DNA of 29,454 nucleotides from NCBI GenBank assembly GCA_016210805.1, contig JACQTL010000071.1, positions 1 to 29,454 on the forward strand, in the 5' to 3' direction. The first letter of the stretch is position 1. Each line of letters starts with the position of its first letter. The translations under genes and the position numbers were made by a program. The notes below the pieces were generated by a model. The model saw only the letters and a list, made by a program, of their open reading frames with translations, made no database searches and was not told the origin of the DNA. Positions 12,650 through 20,465 of the stretch are shown here, one piece after another. The DNA comes from Actinomycetota bacterium (GTDB taxonomy: Bacteria; Actinomycetota; UBA4738; G016210805).

Positions 12650-13935
12650 GGCCCGGTCGGCTCGGCCGCCTCGCCGACCCGGGGCGGGACCTCGGGACCC
12701 TCCAGGTTGTCCAGGAGGTGCCCGAGCTTCTCGCGCTTCGTGCGGAGGTAGGAGAGGTTCTGGGGGGTGGGGTGGGTCTCCAGCGGGACCCGCTCGACGA
12801 TCGCGAGGCCGTACCCCTCCAGCCCGGCCCGCTTCGTCGGGTTGTTCGTGAGCAGGCGCATCGTCCGGACTCCCAGGTCGTAGAGGACCTGGGCGCCGAT
12901 CCCGTAGTCGCGGGGGTCGGCGGCGAAGCCCAGCTCCACGTTCGCCTCGACCGTGTCCCGGCCCTCCTCCTGGAGCTTGTAGGCCCGGAGCTTGTGGGTC
13001 AGTCCGATGGCCCGGCCCTCGTGCCCGCGGATGTACAGGACGACCCCCCGTCCCTCCCGCCCGATCTGGGCCAGGGCGTCGTCGAGCTGGGCGCCGCAGT
13101 CGCACCGGAGCGAGCGGAAGACGTCCCCGGTCAGGCACTCGGAGTGCACCCTGACCAGGATCTCCTCCCCGTCGCCGATGTCCCCGAGGACCATGGCCAC
13201 GTGGACCCGCTCGTCGACCGTGCTCTCGAAGGCGTAGGACCGGAAATCGCCGTAGGCGGTGGGGATCGTGGCCTCGGCCACCCGGCGGATCAGCTTCTCC
13301 CTCCGCCGGCGGTACTCGATCAGGTCGGCGATCGAGATCAGGCGGAGGCCGTGGCGGCGGGCCACCTCGACGAGCTCCGGGAGCCGGGCCATGGAGCCGT
13401 CCTCACGCATGATCTCGCATATCGCCCCGGCGGGGAACAGCCCGGCCAGCCGGGCCAGGTCAACGGCGGCCTCGGTGTGGCCGGCCCGCTTGAGCACCCC
13501 GCCCTCCTGGGCCCGGAGCGGGAAGACGTGCCCAGGCATGATCACGTCGCCCGGGCGGAGGTCGGGCTCGGTGACCGCCCTGATCGTGGCCGCTCGGTCT
13601 TGCGCGCTGGTCCCCGTGGTGGTCCGGCCCTTCACGTCGATCGAGACGGCGAACGCGGTCTCGTGGCCCCCCTCCCGGTGGGCCACCATCAGGGGGATGC
13701 CCAGGTCGTCCAGGCGCTCCCCCGCGCAGGGCATGCAGACGATGCCCCGGCCGTGGGTGACCATGAAGTTGATCGCCTCGGGGGTGACCGTCTCGGCGGC
13801 CATCACGAAGTCGCCCTCGTTCTCGCGGTCGGCGTCGTCGACCACGATCACGATCAGCCCCCGGCGGACGTCCTCGATCGCGTCCTCGACCTGGTCGAAC
13901 ACCTCTGCCGGCCGGTCCCGGTCCGACCCGCTCAT
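12646..13935 (-). CDS. ribBA: Bifunctional 3,4-dihydroxy-2-butanone-4-phosphate synthase / GTP cyclohydrolase II
   Basis: Supplies both precursors of lumazine synthesis. The 429-residue protein has the RibB half at about 1-220 (DDADRENEGDFVMAAE with the acidic metal site, GTSAQDRAATIRAV, and HVFPLRAQEGGVLKRAGHTE). The RibA half spans about 225-410 (SECLTGDVFRSLRCDCGAQL with the three zinc cysteines, GVVLYIRGHEGRAIGLTHKL, and RLLTNNPTKRAGLEGYG). The usual RGHEGRG is RGHEGRA here, a small change. The ATG at 13935 overlaps the ribE stop (ATGA). This fused form is common in actinobacteria and firmicutes. Confidence 0.97.
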   Translation of the reverse strand: MSGSDRDRPAEVFDQVEDAIEDVRRGLIVIVVDDADRENEGDFVMAAETVTPEAINFMVTHGRGIVCMPCAGERLDDLGIPLMVAHREGGHETAFAVSIDVKGRTTTGTSAQDRAATIRAVTEPDLRPGDVIMPGHVFPLRAQEGGVLKRAGHTEAAVDLARLAGLFPAGAICEIMREDGSMARLPELVEVARRHGLRLISIADLIEYRRRREKLIRRVAEATIPTAYGDFRSYAFESTVDERVHVAMVLGDIGDGEEILVRVHSECLTGDVFRSLRCDCGAQLDDALAQIGREGRGVVLYIRGHEGRAIGLTHKLRAYKLQEEGRDTVEANVELGFAADPRDYGIGAQVLYDLGVRTMRLLTNNPTKRAGLEGYGLAIVERVPLETHPTPQNLSYLRTKREKLGHLLDNLEGPEVPPRVGEAAEPTGP

Positions 13936-14516
13936 GCCTCGCTCCGCCGCATCAAGCCCTCCACGTACTTGGCGATCACGTCGACCTCCAGGTTCACGGG
14001 GTCCCCGGGCCCCACCGACCCGAGGGTGGTCACGGCCAGGGTGTGCGGGATCAGGGCCACCGAGAAAGCGTCCCCGTCCACCCCGGCCACGGTGAGGCTC
14101 ACCCCGTCCACGGCCACCGACCCCTTCTCCACCAGGTACCGGCCGATCCCGGGGGGCACCCGGAGCCGCATGGTGACCCCGGCCTCGTTGGGATCCACCG
14201 CCTCGACCGTTCCCACGGCGTCGACGTGCCCCTGCACGAGGTGGCCGCCCAGCCGGGTGACCAGGGTCACCGCGCGCTCCAGGTTCACGGGGTCGCCCTC
14301 CCGGAGCCGGCCGAGGGACGAGCGCGACAGGGTCTCGGGGGTGACGTCGAAGGCCAGGCGCCCCTCGCCCGACCGGACCACGGTCAGGCACACGCCGTTC
14401 ACGGCCACCGAGCCGCCCACCTCGGCGTCCCCGGCCACCGTGCGACAGGCCACCTCCAGCCGGTGGGGGGTGGCCAGGGCCACCGACCCCTTCTCCTCAA
14501 CCATCCCGCTGAACAC
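13932..14516 (-). CDS. ribE: Riboflavin synthase, alpha subunit
   Basis: Last step: two lumazines exchange a four-carbon unit to give riboflavin. The 194-residue protein has two lumazine-binding beta-barrel repeats. The first starts MFSGMVEEKGSVA with NGVCLTVV and LSRSSLG; the second starts GHLVQGHVDAVGTVE with VDGVSLTVAG and PHTLAVTTLG. The GTG at 14516 gives the conserved MF-G-V-EE N-terminus and overlaps the end of ribD by 20 nt. This gene is named ribE or ribC in different species. Confidence 0.97.
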   Translation of the reverse strand: MFSGMVEEKGSVALATPHRLEVACRTVAGDAEVGGSVAVNGVCLTVVRSGEGRLAFDVTPETLSRSSLGRLREGDPVNLERAVTLVTRLGGHLVQGHVDAVGTVEAVDPNEAGVTMRLRVPPGIGRYLVEKGSVAVDGVSLTVAGVDGDAFSVALIPHTLAVTTLGSVGPGDPVNLEVDVIAKYVEGLMRRSEA

Positions 14517-15615
14517 GCGCCTCCACCTTCAGGTCCGGGCCGATCCGCTCGACCGACTCGATCTCCACGGCCAGGGCCTCCCCGATCGAGGCCACTCCCT
14601 CCCCGCCCAGGATCCCCGGGGCCCCGTCCCCCCCGGCCAGGACCGGGGCCAGGAACAGGACCAGGCGGTCCACCAGGTCGGCCCGCACGGCGCTCCAGCC
14701 GAGGGTCGGGCCGCCCTCAACCAGGAGGCGCTGCACCTCGCGCTTGCCCAGCTCGCCCACGAGCTCGTCGAGGGCCACCCCGCCCTCCGCCTCGGCCAGG
14801 ACCAGGACCTCGGCCCCCGCCGCCCGCCACGCCTCCCTGGCCCCGGGAGACGATCGCGCCGTGGTGGCCACCAGCGTCGGGGCCTCGGCGGTGAACAGGG
14901 CGCCGGCCGCCGGGACCCGCCCGGTGGCGTCCACCACCACCCGGAGGGGCGGCCTCCCCTCGGAGCCTTCCAGGCGCACGGTGAGCGACGGGTCGTCGGC
15001 CAGGGCGGTGCCGGCCCCCACCGCGATAGCCCCGGACGCGGCCCGCATCCGGTGGACCTCCCGCCTGGACTCCTCCCCGGTGATCCACCTGGAGGAGCCG
15101 TCCCGGGCGGCGACCTTCCCGTCCAGGGTCGCGGCGAGCTTCAGGGTCACGAACGGCAGCCCCGTCCTCACGTGCCGGGCGAACCCTTCGATCAACCGCT
15201 CCGCCTCCTCCGAGAGCGTCCCCACCTCCACGTCGATGCCGGCCTCCCGCAGGCGGGCGAAGCCCCGTCCGTCCACCAGGGGGTTCGGGTCCGTGGTGGC
15301 CGCGACCACCCGGGACACACCCGCCTCCACGAGGGCCTCCGTGCACGGGCCGGTCCGGCCGGCGTGGCTGCACGGCTCGAGGGTCGTGTACACGGTGGCG
15401 CCCCTGGCGCGCTCTCCCGCCGCCCGGAGGGCCACGACCTCGGCGTGGGGGGTCCCCGGGCCCCGGTGCCAGCCCTCCCCCACCACCTCCCCCCTAAGGA
15501 CGACCACCGCTCCGACCGGCGGGTTGGGGGCGGCCAGGCCGGAGCCCCGCTCGGCCAGCCGGAGGGCCCGGAGCATGCGCTCCCGGTGGCCCGGTTCCCC
15601 GTCAAAAGCGCCCAC
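14497..15615 (-). CDS. ribD: Bifunctional diaminohydroxyphosphoribosylaminopyrimidine deaminase / 5-amino-6-(5-phosphoribosylamino)uracil reductase
   Basis: Second and third steps of riboflavin synthesis. The deaminase half (about 1-145) has the zinc site: HAEVVAL and PCSHAGRTGPC, with PNPPVGAVVV before it. The reductase half (about 150-372) has FVTLKLAATLDGKVAARDGS, ITGEESRREVHRMRA, VGAGTALADDPSLTVR and a C-terminal LLVEGGPTLGWS. I chose GTG at 15615, giving VGAFDGEPGHRERMLRALRL; a longer frame starts inside the riboswitch and is not real. The ribosome binding site AGGAGG (15634-15629) is 13 nt upstream, rather far, and can be hidden by an upstream CCTCC. It is the first gene of the operon and the direct target of the FMN riboswitch. 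Confidence 0.96.
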   Translation of the reverse strand: MGAFDGEPGHRERMLRALRLAERGSGLAAPNPPVGAVVVLRGEVVGEGWHRGPGTPHAEVVALRAAGERARGATVYTTLEPCSHAGRTGPCTEALVEAGVSRVVAATTDPNPLVDGRGFARLREAGIDVEVGTLSEEAERLIEGFARHVRTGLPFVTLKLAATLDGKVAARDGSSRWITGEESRREVHRMRAASGAIAVGAGTALADDPSLTVRLEGSEGRPPLRVVVDATGRVPAAGALFTAEAPTLVATTARSSPGAREAWRAAGAEVLVLAEAEGGVALDELVGELGKREVQRLLVEGGPTLGWSAVRADLVDRLVLFLAPVLAGGDGAPGILGGEGVASIGEALAVEIESVERIGPDLKVEARVQRDG

Positions 15616-15628
15616 GCGCGTCGTCCTT

Positions 15629-15650
15629 CCTCCTGTTCCGGGACGGGAGG
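15629..15650 (-). promoter_or_regulatory. Possible ribosome-binding-site-sequestering hairpin before ribD
   Basis: On the minus strand CCTCC within 15650-15645 can pair with GGAGG of the ribD ribosome binding site at 15634-15629 across a loop of about 12 nt. No T-run follows any hairpin in the leader. The riboswitch may therefore act on translation more than on termination. Confidence 0.4.
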
Positions 15651-15711
15651 CAACGGGTGGGAGGGGTTCGAGCGAGGCGGAGGCAGCGCACGGCCCTGCC
15701 GCGCGCGGCGC

Positions 15712-15838
15712 CTCGTTCCCTCCCATCCCGACTCTCACGGTCGGTCCCGGAATCGCACCGGGTCCACCCGCCGCCGGCTGCGACGGGGTCGCGGACTGTC
15801 ACCGCCGGTGGGGATTTCCACCCCGCCCCGGAAACGAG
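15712..15838 (-). ncRNA. FMN riboswitch (RFN element) controlling the rib operon
   Basis: The minus strand carries the conserved RFN core in order: GGGGTGGAAATCCCCACCGG with GGCGGTGACAGTCCGCGA, then the variable arm, GTGCGATTCCGGGACCGACC, GTGAGAGTCGGGATGGGAGG. The closing stem P1 pairs 15838-15830 (CTCGTTTCC) with 15720-15712 (GGGAACGAG), nine pairs with one G-T. It binds flavin mononucleotide and lowers rib expression when the cofactor is plentiful. It starts about 6 nt after the predicted transcription start and ends 96 nt before ribD. Confidence 0.97.
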
Positions 15839-15850
15839 CAGTTCGGGACC

Positions 15851-15856
15851 AGTATA
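15851..15856 (-). promoter_or_regulatory. Putative -10 element of the riboflavin operon
   Basis: TATACT on the minus strand, placing the transcription start near 15844, just ahead of riboswitch stem P1. No good -35 was found at 16-18 nt. Confidence 0.5.
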
Positions 15857-15960
15857 GGTCCGCCGGGAAGCAGGTGGTCCCGAGGTTCACCCCCGCGGGA
15901 GCGGCCGAGGCGGGGAGGCTGGGGAGGCCGGGGAGGGCGGCCGGGTGGGGTCGAGCCGGG
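15857..15960. other. Non-coding stretch between the GGDEF gene and the rib leader, with a G-run tandem repeat
   Basis: Together with the rib leader this is the only gene-free stretch over 300 nt (15616-15960). The plus strand at 15912-15938 holds three tandem 9-mers (GGGGAGGCT, GGGGAGGCC, GGGGAGGGC) whose G-runs fit the G-quadruplex pattern. No open frame or clear terminator was seen in the rest. Confidence 0.5.
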
Positions 15961-16899
15961 CTACTCGGCGTCGACGTGGCGGCGGTCGATCGCGTACGAG
16001 GACCCGATCTGCTGCTTGGCGAAGCGCTTCATCTCCGTGGCTATGTCCACCGCCTCGCCGGGATGGGAGAACCTGCGGGTGGCCGTGGTGGCGATGCCGA
16101 TCGAGATCGACACCAGGGGGAACCGCTGGAGGTTCTGCTTGCGGTCCTCCACCTCCACGTATCCGCGCTCCAGGTCGTCCCGGTCGTAGTGCCCCTGGAT
16201 CTCCCGGTCGAACCGCTCGCAGATCGCCTTGGCCGCCTCCTCGGCGATCTCGGGGGGGAGCACCGCGACGAAGTCGTCCCCGCCGACGTGGCCCACGAAG
16301 CCGTCGGCCCCGGCGAACTCGTCCGTGGCGTCCTGGAGGACCCGGGCCGCGGCCCGGATCACCCGGTCGCCCCTCTGGAACCCGTAGTGGTCGTTGTAGG
16401 CCTTGAAGTTGTCGAGGTCGGCGTAGATCAGGGCGAAGGGACGGTGGTCCTCGACCCGGCGCTGGATCTCGTCCTGGATCCGGATGTTCCCGGGGAGCCC
16501 GGTGAGGGGCGAGAGGTTCATCATCTCCTTCTTGCGGCGGAGCACCCCCTTGACCCGGGCCAGCAGCTCGATCGGGTCGAACGGCTTGATGATGTAGTCG
16601 TCCGCCCCGGCCGTGAGGCCCAGGACCTTGTCGGAGGACAGGGCCTTGGCCGTGAGCATGATGATGCTGGTGTTCGTGGTCCGGGGGTCCCGGCGGAGCC
16701 GCTGGGCCACCTCGAACCCGTCGATGCGGGGCATCATCACGTCGAGGAGGACGAGGTCGGGCCGGATGTCGAAGGCCCGGTCCAGGGCCTGCTCCCCGTC
16801 GCTGGCCACGGAGACCTCGTAGCCGGCCGAGCGCAGGTTGACCTCGACGTACCGGGCGATGTCGGGATCGTCGTCGACGACCAGGATGTTCTCAGGCAT
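15961..16899 (-). CDS. Response regulator with GGDEF output domain (probable diguanylate cyclase)
   Basis: Two-component output protein of 312 residues. The receiver domain (1-120) has the acidic pocket DDD (9-11), the phosphoacceptor Asp53 in LLDVMMP, Thr83 and Lys105 in YIIKPFD, all intact. The GGDEF domain (about 128-305) has LSPLTGLPGNI, YADLDNFKAYNDHYGFQRGD and the active-site loop GGDDF (206-210) in place of GGDEF, plus SISIGIA. Asp at the fourth position is a conservative change; activity is likely but not certain. No RxxD inhibitory site lies before the loop. The ATG at 16899 overlaps the rpe stop by 8 nt, so it is coupled to a pentose-phosphate gene, which is odd for a signalling protein. 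The partner kinase is not adjacent. Confidence 0.93.
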   Translation of the reverse strand: MPENILVVDDDPDIARYVEVNLRSAGYEVSVASDGEQALDRAFDIRPDLVLLDVMMPRIDGFEVAQRLRRDPRTTNTSIIMLTAKALSSDKVLGLTAGADDYIIKPFDPIELLARVKGVLRRKKEMMNLSPLTGLPGNIRIQDEIQRRVEDHRPFALIYADLDNFKAYNDHYGFQRGDRVIRAAARVLQDATDEFAGADGFVGHVGGDDFVAVLPPEIAEEAAKAICERFDREIQGHYDRDDLERGYVEVEDRKQNLQRFPLVSISIGIATTATRRFSHPGEAVDIATEMKRFAKQQIGSSYAIDRRHVDAE

Positions 16900-17563
16900 C
16901 GCCCGGATCCCCCCTGACCACCGCGGCCAGGCGCCGGGCGGCCTCCCCGGGGTCCGGGGCCTTGAAGATCGACGACGCGACGGCCAGAACCGTGGCCCCC
17001 GCGGCCAGGCATCGCCTCCCGGTCTCCTCGTTGATGCCACCGTCCACCTCGACGTCCACGGCGAGCCCCAGGCGGTCGATCTCCCGCCGGACCGCCTCGA
17101 CCTTGGGGAGCATGTCCTCGTTGAAGGGCTGTCCCGCCCAGCCCGTCCGGTGAAGGGTCATGACCAGGACGCTGTCCACCTCCTCGAGGTGCGGGTAAAG
17201 CCGCTCCACGGGGGTCTCCGGGTTGACGGCCAGGCCCACCCGGAAGTCCCGCTTGCGGGCCTGGGCCACGGCGTCGGCCGGGTCGTCCAGGGCCTCCACG
17301 TGGCAGGTCACCATCTCCGTCCCGGCCTGCTGGAAGTCGTCGAACAGCCTGGCCGGGGCCTCGATCATAAGGTGGCAGTGCAGGGTCCGGCGCGTGACCG
17401 GGCGGATGGCCTCGACCACGATCGGCCCGACCGTGAGCGGGGGGACGAAGTGAGCGTCCATGACGTCCACATGGATGAGGTCGGCATGCGGCTCAACCAG
17501 CTTGACCTGATCGGCGAGGTGCCCGAAGTCCGCGGACAGGATCGACGCGGCCAGCTTCCCCAT
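16892..17563 (-). CDS. rpe: Ribulose-phosphate 3-epimerase
   Basis: Interconverts ribulose 5-phosphate and xylulose 5-phosphate. The 223-residue TIM barrel shows AASILSADFGHL, the metal site HVDVMDAHFVPPLTVGP and HCHLMIE, and the phosphate-binding VDGGINEE and AVASSIF. The mobile loop that normally reads NPGFGGQ is LHRTGWAGQ here, a notable change in an otherwise normal enzyme. The ATG at 17563 gives the family N-terminus. No ribosome binding site is clear; a TAGAAT hexamer ends 8 nt upstream. Ribulose 5-phosphate is also the substrate of RibB in the downstream rib operon. Confidence 0.93.
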   Translation of the reverse strand: MGKLAASILSADFGHLADQVKLVEPHADLIHVDVMDAHFVPPLTVGPIVVEAIRPVTRRTLHCHLMIEAPARLFDDFQQAGTEMVTCHVEALDDPADAVAQARKRDFRVGLAVNPETPVERLYPHLEEVDSVLVMTLHRTGWAGQPFNEDMLPKVEAVRREIDRLGLAVDVEVDGGINEETGRRCLAAGATVLAVASSIFKAPDPGEAARRLAAVVRGDPGDA

Positions 17564-17571
17564 GGCCCCCG

Positions 17572-17577
17572 ATTCTA
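17572..17577 (-). promoter_or_regulatory. Possible -10 element of rpe
   Basis: TAGAAT on the minus strand, 8 nt before the rpe ATG, in the 55-nt gap after rsmB. No good -35. The spacing resembles that seen at argF, metK and pheS. Confidence 0.35.
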
Positions 17578-17618
17578 TCGGTGGGGGGAAGCCCCGGCCC
17601 CCGGCGGGGATCCCCCGG

Positions 17619-18872
17619 TCACCCGGCCCTCTCGAACGCGGCCACGAACATCGCGTCGGCGCCGTGCCGGTGGGGCCACAGCCGGACCCGGGGCGACGGG
17701 CCGTCCGGGCCCTCCACGGGCACCGGCTCGAGGTCCGGACGGTGCCTGAGCAGCGCGTCGCAGGCCCCGTCGGTCTCGGCCCTGGGGAACGTGCAGACCG
17801 AGTAGACCAGCCGCCCTCCCGGCCGGAGCAGCCCGGCGGCGGACGACGCGAGGGCGACCTGGAGGCGGGCCAGGCCGGAGAGGTCCTCCCGCCGGGGACG
17901 CCACAGGAGCTCCGGACGACGCCGGGCCGAGCCGATTCCCGTGCACGGCGCGTCCACCAGGACCCGGTCGAACCCTCCGGCCACCGCGGGCCGGCGGGCG
18001 TCCTGGGCCAGGACGAGCACGCGGACGCCCAGCCGGGCGGCCGCCCCCGCCACCAGCGCGGCCCTTCGGGGAGCCACGTCGCCGGCCACCACCGAGCCCC
18101 CCGGCGAGGCCAGGCAGGCCGCGTGCGTGGCCTTGCCCCCCGGACCGGCGCAGGCGTCCAGGACGCGGTCCCCGGGCCGGGGGTCCAGGGCCTCGACCAC
18201 GAAGGCCGATGCCTGGTCCTGGACGGCGAACCACCCCTCGGCGTGGCCGGGCAGCGACCGGGGGTCGGCCCCCCGCTCGAGGAGGAGCGTCCCGGGGTGC
18301 ACCCGGCCGGGGCGGGTGGCATGCCCGGCCACGCTGAGGGCCTCGGCGAGCTCCCCGGCCGTCGTGCGGCAGGTGTTGGCTCGCAGCGAGAGGGGCCCCC
18401 GCTCGGCCAGCCCCGCCGCGGCCGCCTCGGCCTCGTCCCCCAGGAGCCGCCCGAGCTCGCCCACGGCCCACGGGGCCAGCCCGGTCCGGAGGCTCACTGC
18501 CTCGTCGGAGTCACCCTCCGGCGGACCGGGAGGAGCCGCGGCCAGGCGACGGAGCACGGCGTTCACGAACCCCCGCTGGTGTCGCCCGGCCAGGGCCACG
18601 GTCTCGTCCACGGCGGCGTGGGCCGGGATCCGGGTGTGGAGGATCTGGTAGGCGCCCAGGCGGAGCGCGGCCAGGGCCGAGGGGTCCGCCCTGCCCAGGG
18701 GACGGTCCGTCAGCGGGCCGAGGGCGTGGTCGAGCGAGGGGAGCCGGCGGAGGGTCCCGTAGACGAGCTCCGTGGCCAGGTCCCGGTCCCGGGCGGCCAG
18801 GGGGGACGAGGACAGGGCTCCCCGGAGGGCCAGGTTCGAGTACGCCCCGCCCTCCACGACCCTGCGGATCAC
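17619..18872 (-). CDS. rsmB: 16S rRNA (cytosine(967)-C(5))-methyltransferase
   Basis: SAM-dependent methylation of 16S rRNA. The protein has 417 residues from GTG 18872. The N-terminal NusB-like RNA-binding domain spans about 1-130 (GGAYSNLALRGAL, RDRDLATELVYGTLRRL, FVNAVLRRL). The catalytic domain has LDACAGPGGKATHAA (SAM site), DVAPRRA, VLVDAPCTGIGSARRRPELL (motif IV cysteine) and VYSVCTFPRAE (motif VI catalytic cysteine). The frame upstream of 18872 reads ETARSVALG, which matches the usual RsmB N-terminus, yet no in-frame ATG, GTG or TTG precedes it. The true start may therefore be a rare codon. It follows fmt by 43 nt, the usual fmt-rsmB pairing. Confidence 0.95.
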   Translation of the reverse strand: MIRRVVEGGAYSNLALRGALSSSPLAARDRDLATELVYGTLRRLPSLDHALGPLTDRPLGRADPSALAALRLGAYQILHTRIPAHAAVDETVALAGRHQRGFVNAVLRRLAAAPPGPPEGDSDEAVSLRTGLAPWAVGELGRLLGDEAEAAAAGLAERGPLSLRANTCRTTAGELAEALSVAGHATRPGRVHPGTLLLERGADPRSLPGHAEGWFAVQDQASAFVVEALDPRPGDRVLDACAGPGGKATHAACLASPGGSVVAGDVAPRRAALVAGAAARLGVRVLVLAQDARRPAVAGGFDRVLVDAPCTGIGSARRRPELLWRPRREDLSGLARLQVALASSAAGLLRPGGRLVYSVCTFPRAETDGACDALLRHRPDLEPVPVEGPDGPSPRVRLWPHRHGADAMFVAAFERAG

Positions 18873-18915
18873 GCCGAGCGCGACGCTCCGCGCGGTCTCC
18901 CCGGGGGGCCGCCGG

Positions 18916-19857
18916 TCAGCCGAGGCGCTCGCCCTCCTCCGGCCGGTGCCCGCGGACGAAGTCGGCGGCCGGCATCCGCCGCCGTCCCTCGGGAGCCACC
19001 TCCTCGAGGAGGAGGGCCCCCTCCCCCGCGGCCACCAGGAGCCCCTCGGCCCCCCACCGCAGGACCGTGCCGGGCTCGCCGCCGCCCTCGGCCGGACGGG
19101 CCCGGTGGACCTTCAGGACCCTCCCCCGGAAGGTGGTGGCGGCGCCGGGCTCCGGGGCCAGGGCCCGGACCCGGCGGGACAGCGACCCCGCGTCCAGGGA
19201 CCAGTCCAGCCGGCGGTCCTCCGGGCCGAGCTTGGGGGCGTGCGTGGCCCGGGCGCCGTCCTGCGGGGTCTCCGGGAGGTCGCCGGCCGACAGGCGGTCG
19301 AGCGTGTCCACCAGGAGCCGGCCCCCGACGACGGCCAGCCGGGCCCCCAGGGAGCCGGCGTCGTCGTGGTCCCCGATCGCCTCGGCGGCCTGGAGGAGGA
19401 TCGGCCCGGTGTCCATGCCCCGGTCCATCCGCATCGTCGTGACCCCGGTGCCGGTGAGCCCGTCGAGGATGGCCCGCTGGACGGGCCCGGCCCCTCGGAG
19501 CTCCGGGAGCAACGAGAAGTGCAGGTTCACGGGGGAAAGCCCTGGGATCTCGAGGACCTCGGGAGGGAGGATCTCCCCGTAGGCCACCACGACGAGCACG
19601 TCCGGGGCGGCGTCGACCAGGGAGGCGAGCCCCGGGCCCCGCTTCACCGTCTCGGTCTCGAGGAGGGGCAGCCCCAGCCGGCGGGCCGCCGCGGCCACCG
19701 GCGTGGGGACCGTCCCGCTGCCCCGGCGAGCCGGGCGGGGGACGCGGGTCACCACGAGCGCGACCTCGTGCCGGGACCGGGCCAGGGCCTCGAGCGGCGG
19801 CACCGACCACTCGTCGTTCCCCAGGTACACCACGCGGAGCGGGGCCGCGCCGGTCAC
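18916..19857 (-). CDS. fmt: Methionyl-tRNA formyltransferase
   Basis: Formylates the initiator methionyl-tRNA using 10-formyltetrahydrofolate. The 313-residue protein has a formyltransferase domain (about 1-200): VVYLGNDEWSVPPLEAL, VVAYGEILPPEVL, and the catalytic segment VNLHFSLLPELRGAGPVQRA with Asn and His, then GVTTMRMDRGMDTGPIL with the catalytic Asp. The C-terminal tRNA-binding domain (about 205-313) has WSLDAGSLSRRVRALAPEPG. GTG at 19857 is used as start. It sits 52 nt after def, whose product removes the formyl group later. Confidence 0.97.
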   Translation of the reverse strand: MTGAAPLRVVYLGNDEWSVPPLEALARSRHEVALVVTRVPRPARRGSGTVPTPVAAAARRLGLPLLETETVKRGPGLASLVDAAPDVLVVVAYGEILPPEVLEIPGLSPVNLHFSLLPELRGAGPVQRAILDGLTGTGVTTMRMDRGMDTGPILLQAAEAIGDHDDAGSLGARLAVVGGRLLVDTLDRLSAGDLPETPQDGARATHAPKLGPEDRRLDWSLDAGSLSRRVRALAPEPGAATTFRGRVLKVHRARPAEGGGEPGTVLRWGAEGLLVAAGEGALLLEEVAPEGRRRMPAADFVRGHRPEEGERLG

Positions 19858-19909
19858 GTCCCCGATCCGGGGGTGGCGGGGTCCCGGCCGGCGGCCGGGC
19901 CGCGCCGCC

Positions 19910-20452
19910 TCATCCCGGCTCCCGGTCGGCCCGGGCCTCGCGACGGGGCCAGTCGGCCAGGCCGAGCTCGACGTCCCGGATGGCCCGGAGCGCCTCGGCC
20001 CGCACGTCCCCCCGCAGCCGGTCGATGTAGAGGACCCCGTCGATGTGGTCGGTCTCGTGCTGGAGGATCCGGGCCCTGAACCCCTCGGCCTCGTACTCGA
20101 CCGGGTTCCCGTCGAGGTCCAGCCCTCGGGCCACGACCCTGGTTGCCCGGGGCGTCGAGAAGTAGAACCCGGGCACGGAGAGGCACCCTTCCTCCATCTC
20201 CTCCTCGCCCTCCATGTGGACGATCTCGGGGTTGGCCAGGACGCGGCGTCCCCATCCGGCGTGGTCGTCGAAGACCACGAAGCGGGTGGACCGTCCGACC
20301 TGGGGAGCGGCCAGGCCGACCCCCGGCGCGTCGTACATCGTCTCGAACATGTCCTCGGCCAGGCGAGACAGGGCCTCGTCGAACCGCTCGACGGGCCGGG
20401 CCCGCTCGCGCAGGACCGGGTCTCCCAACACCCGGATCGGCAGGATGCTCAC
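19910..20452 (-). CDS. def: Peptide deformylase
   Basis: Metalloenzyme that removes the N-formyl group from new proteins. All three motifs are intact in 180 residues: GVGLAAPQVG (motif 1), EEGCLSVPGFY (motif 2, metal Cys) and QHETDHIDGVL (motif 3, two metal His and catalytic Glu). The GTG at 20452 gives the typical start SILPIRVLGDPVLRE, with GAGG just upstream. It lies 13 nt after priA and 52 nt before fmt. Confidence 0.97.
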   Translation of the reverse strand: MSILPIRVLGDPVLRERARPVERFDEALSRLAEDMFETMYDAPGVGLAAPQVGRSTRFVVFDDHAGWGRRVLANPEIVHMEGEEEMEEGCLSVPGFYFSTPRATRVVARGLDLDGNPVEYEAEGFRARILQHETDHIDGVLYIDRLRGDVRAEALRAIRDVELGLADWPRREARADREPG

Positions 20453-20465
20453 GACCTCGACGCTC

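Noticed and set aside
12718..16917. Very long plus-strand open frame (over 1300 codons) across the riboflavin genes
   Set aside because: It is the antisense shadow of ribH, ribBA, ribE and ribD; its translation is low-complexity and rich in His, Pro, Arg and Gly, with no domain. High GC makes stop codons rare on the opposite strand.
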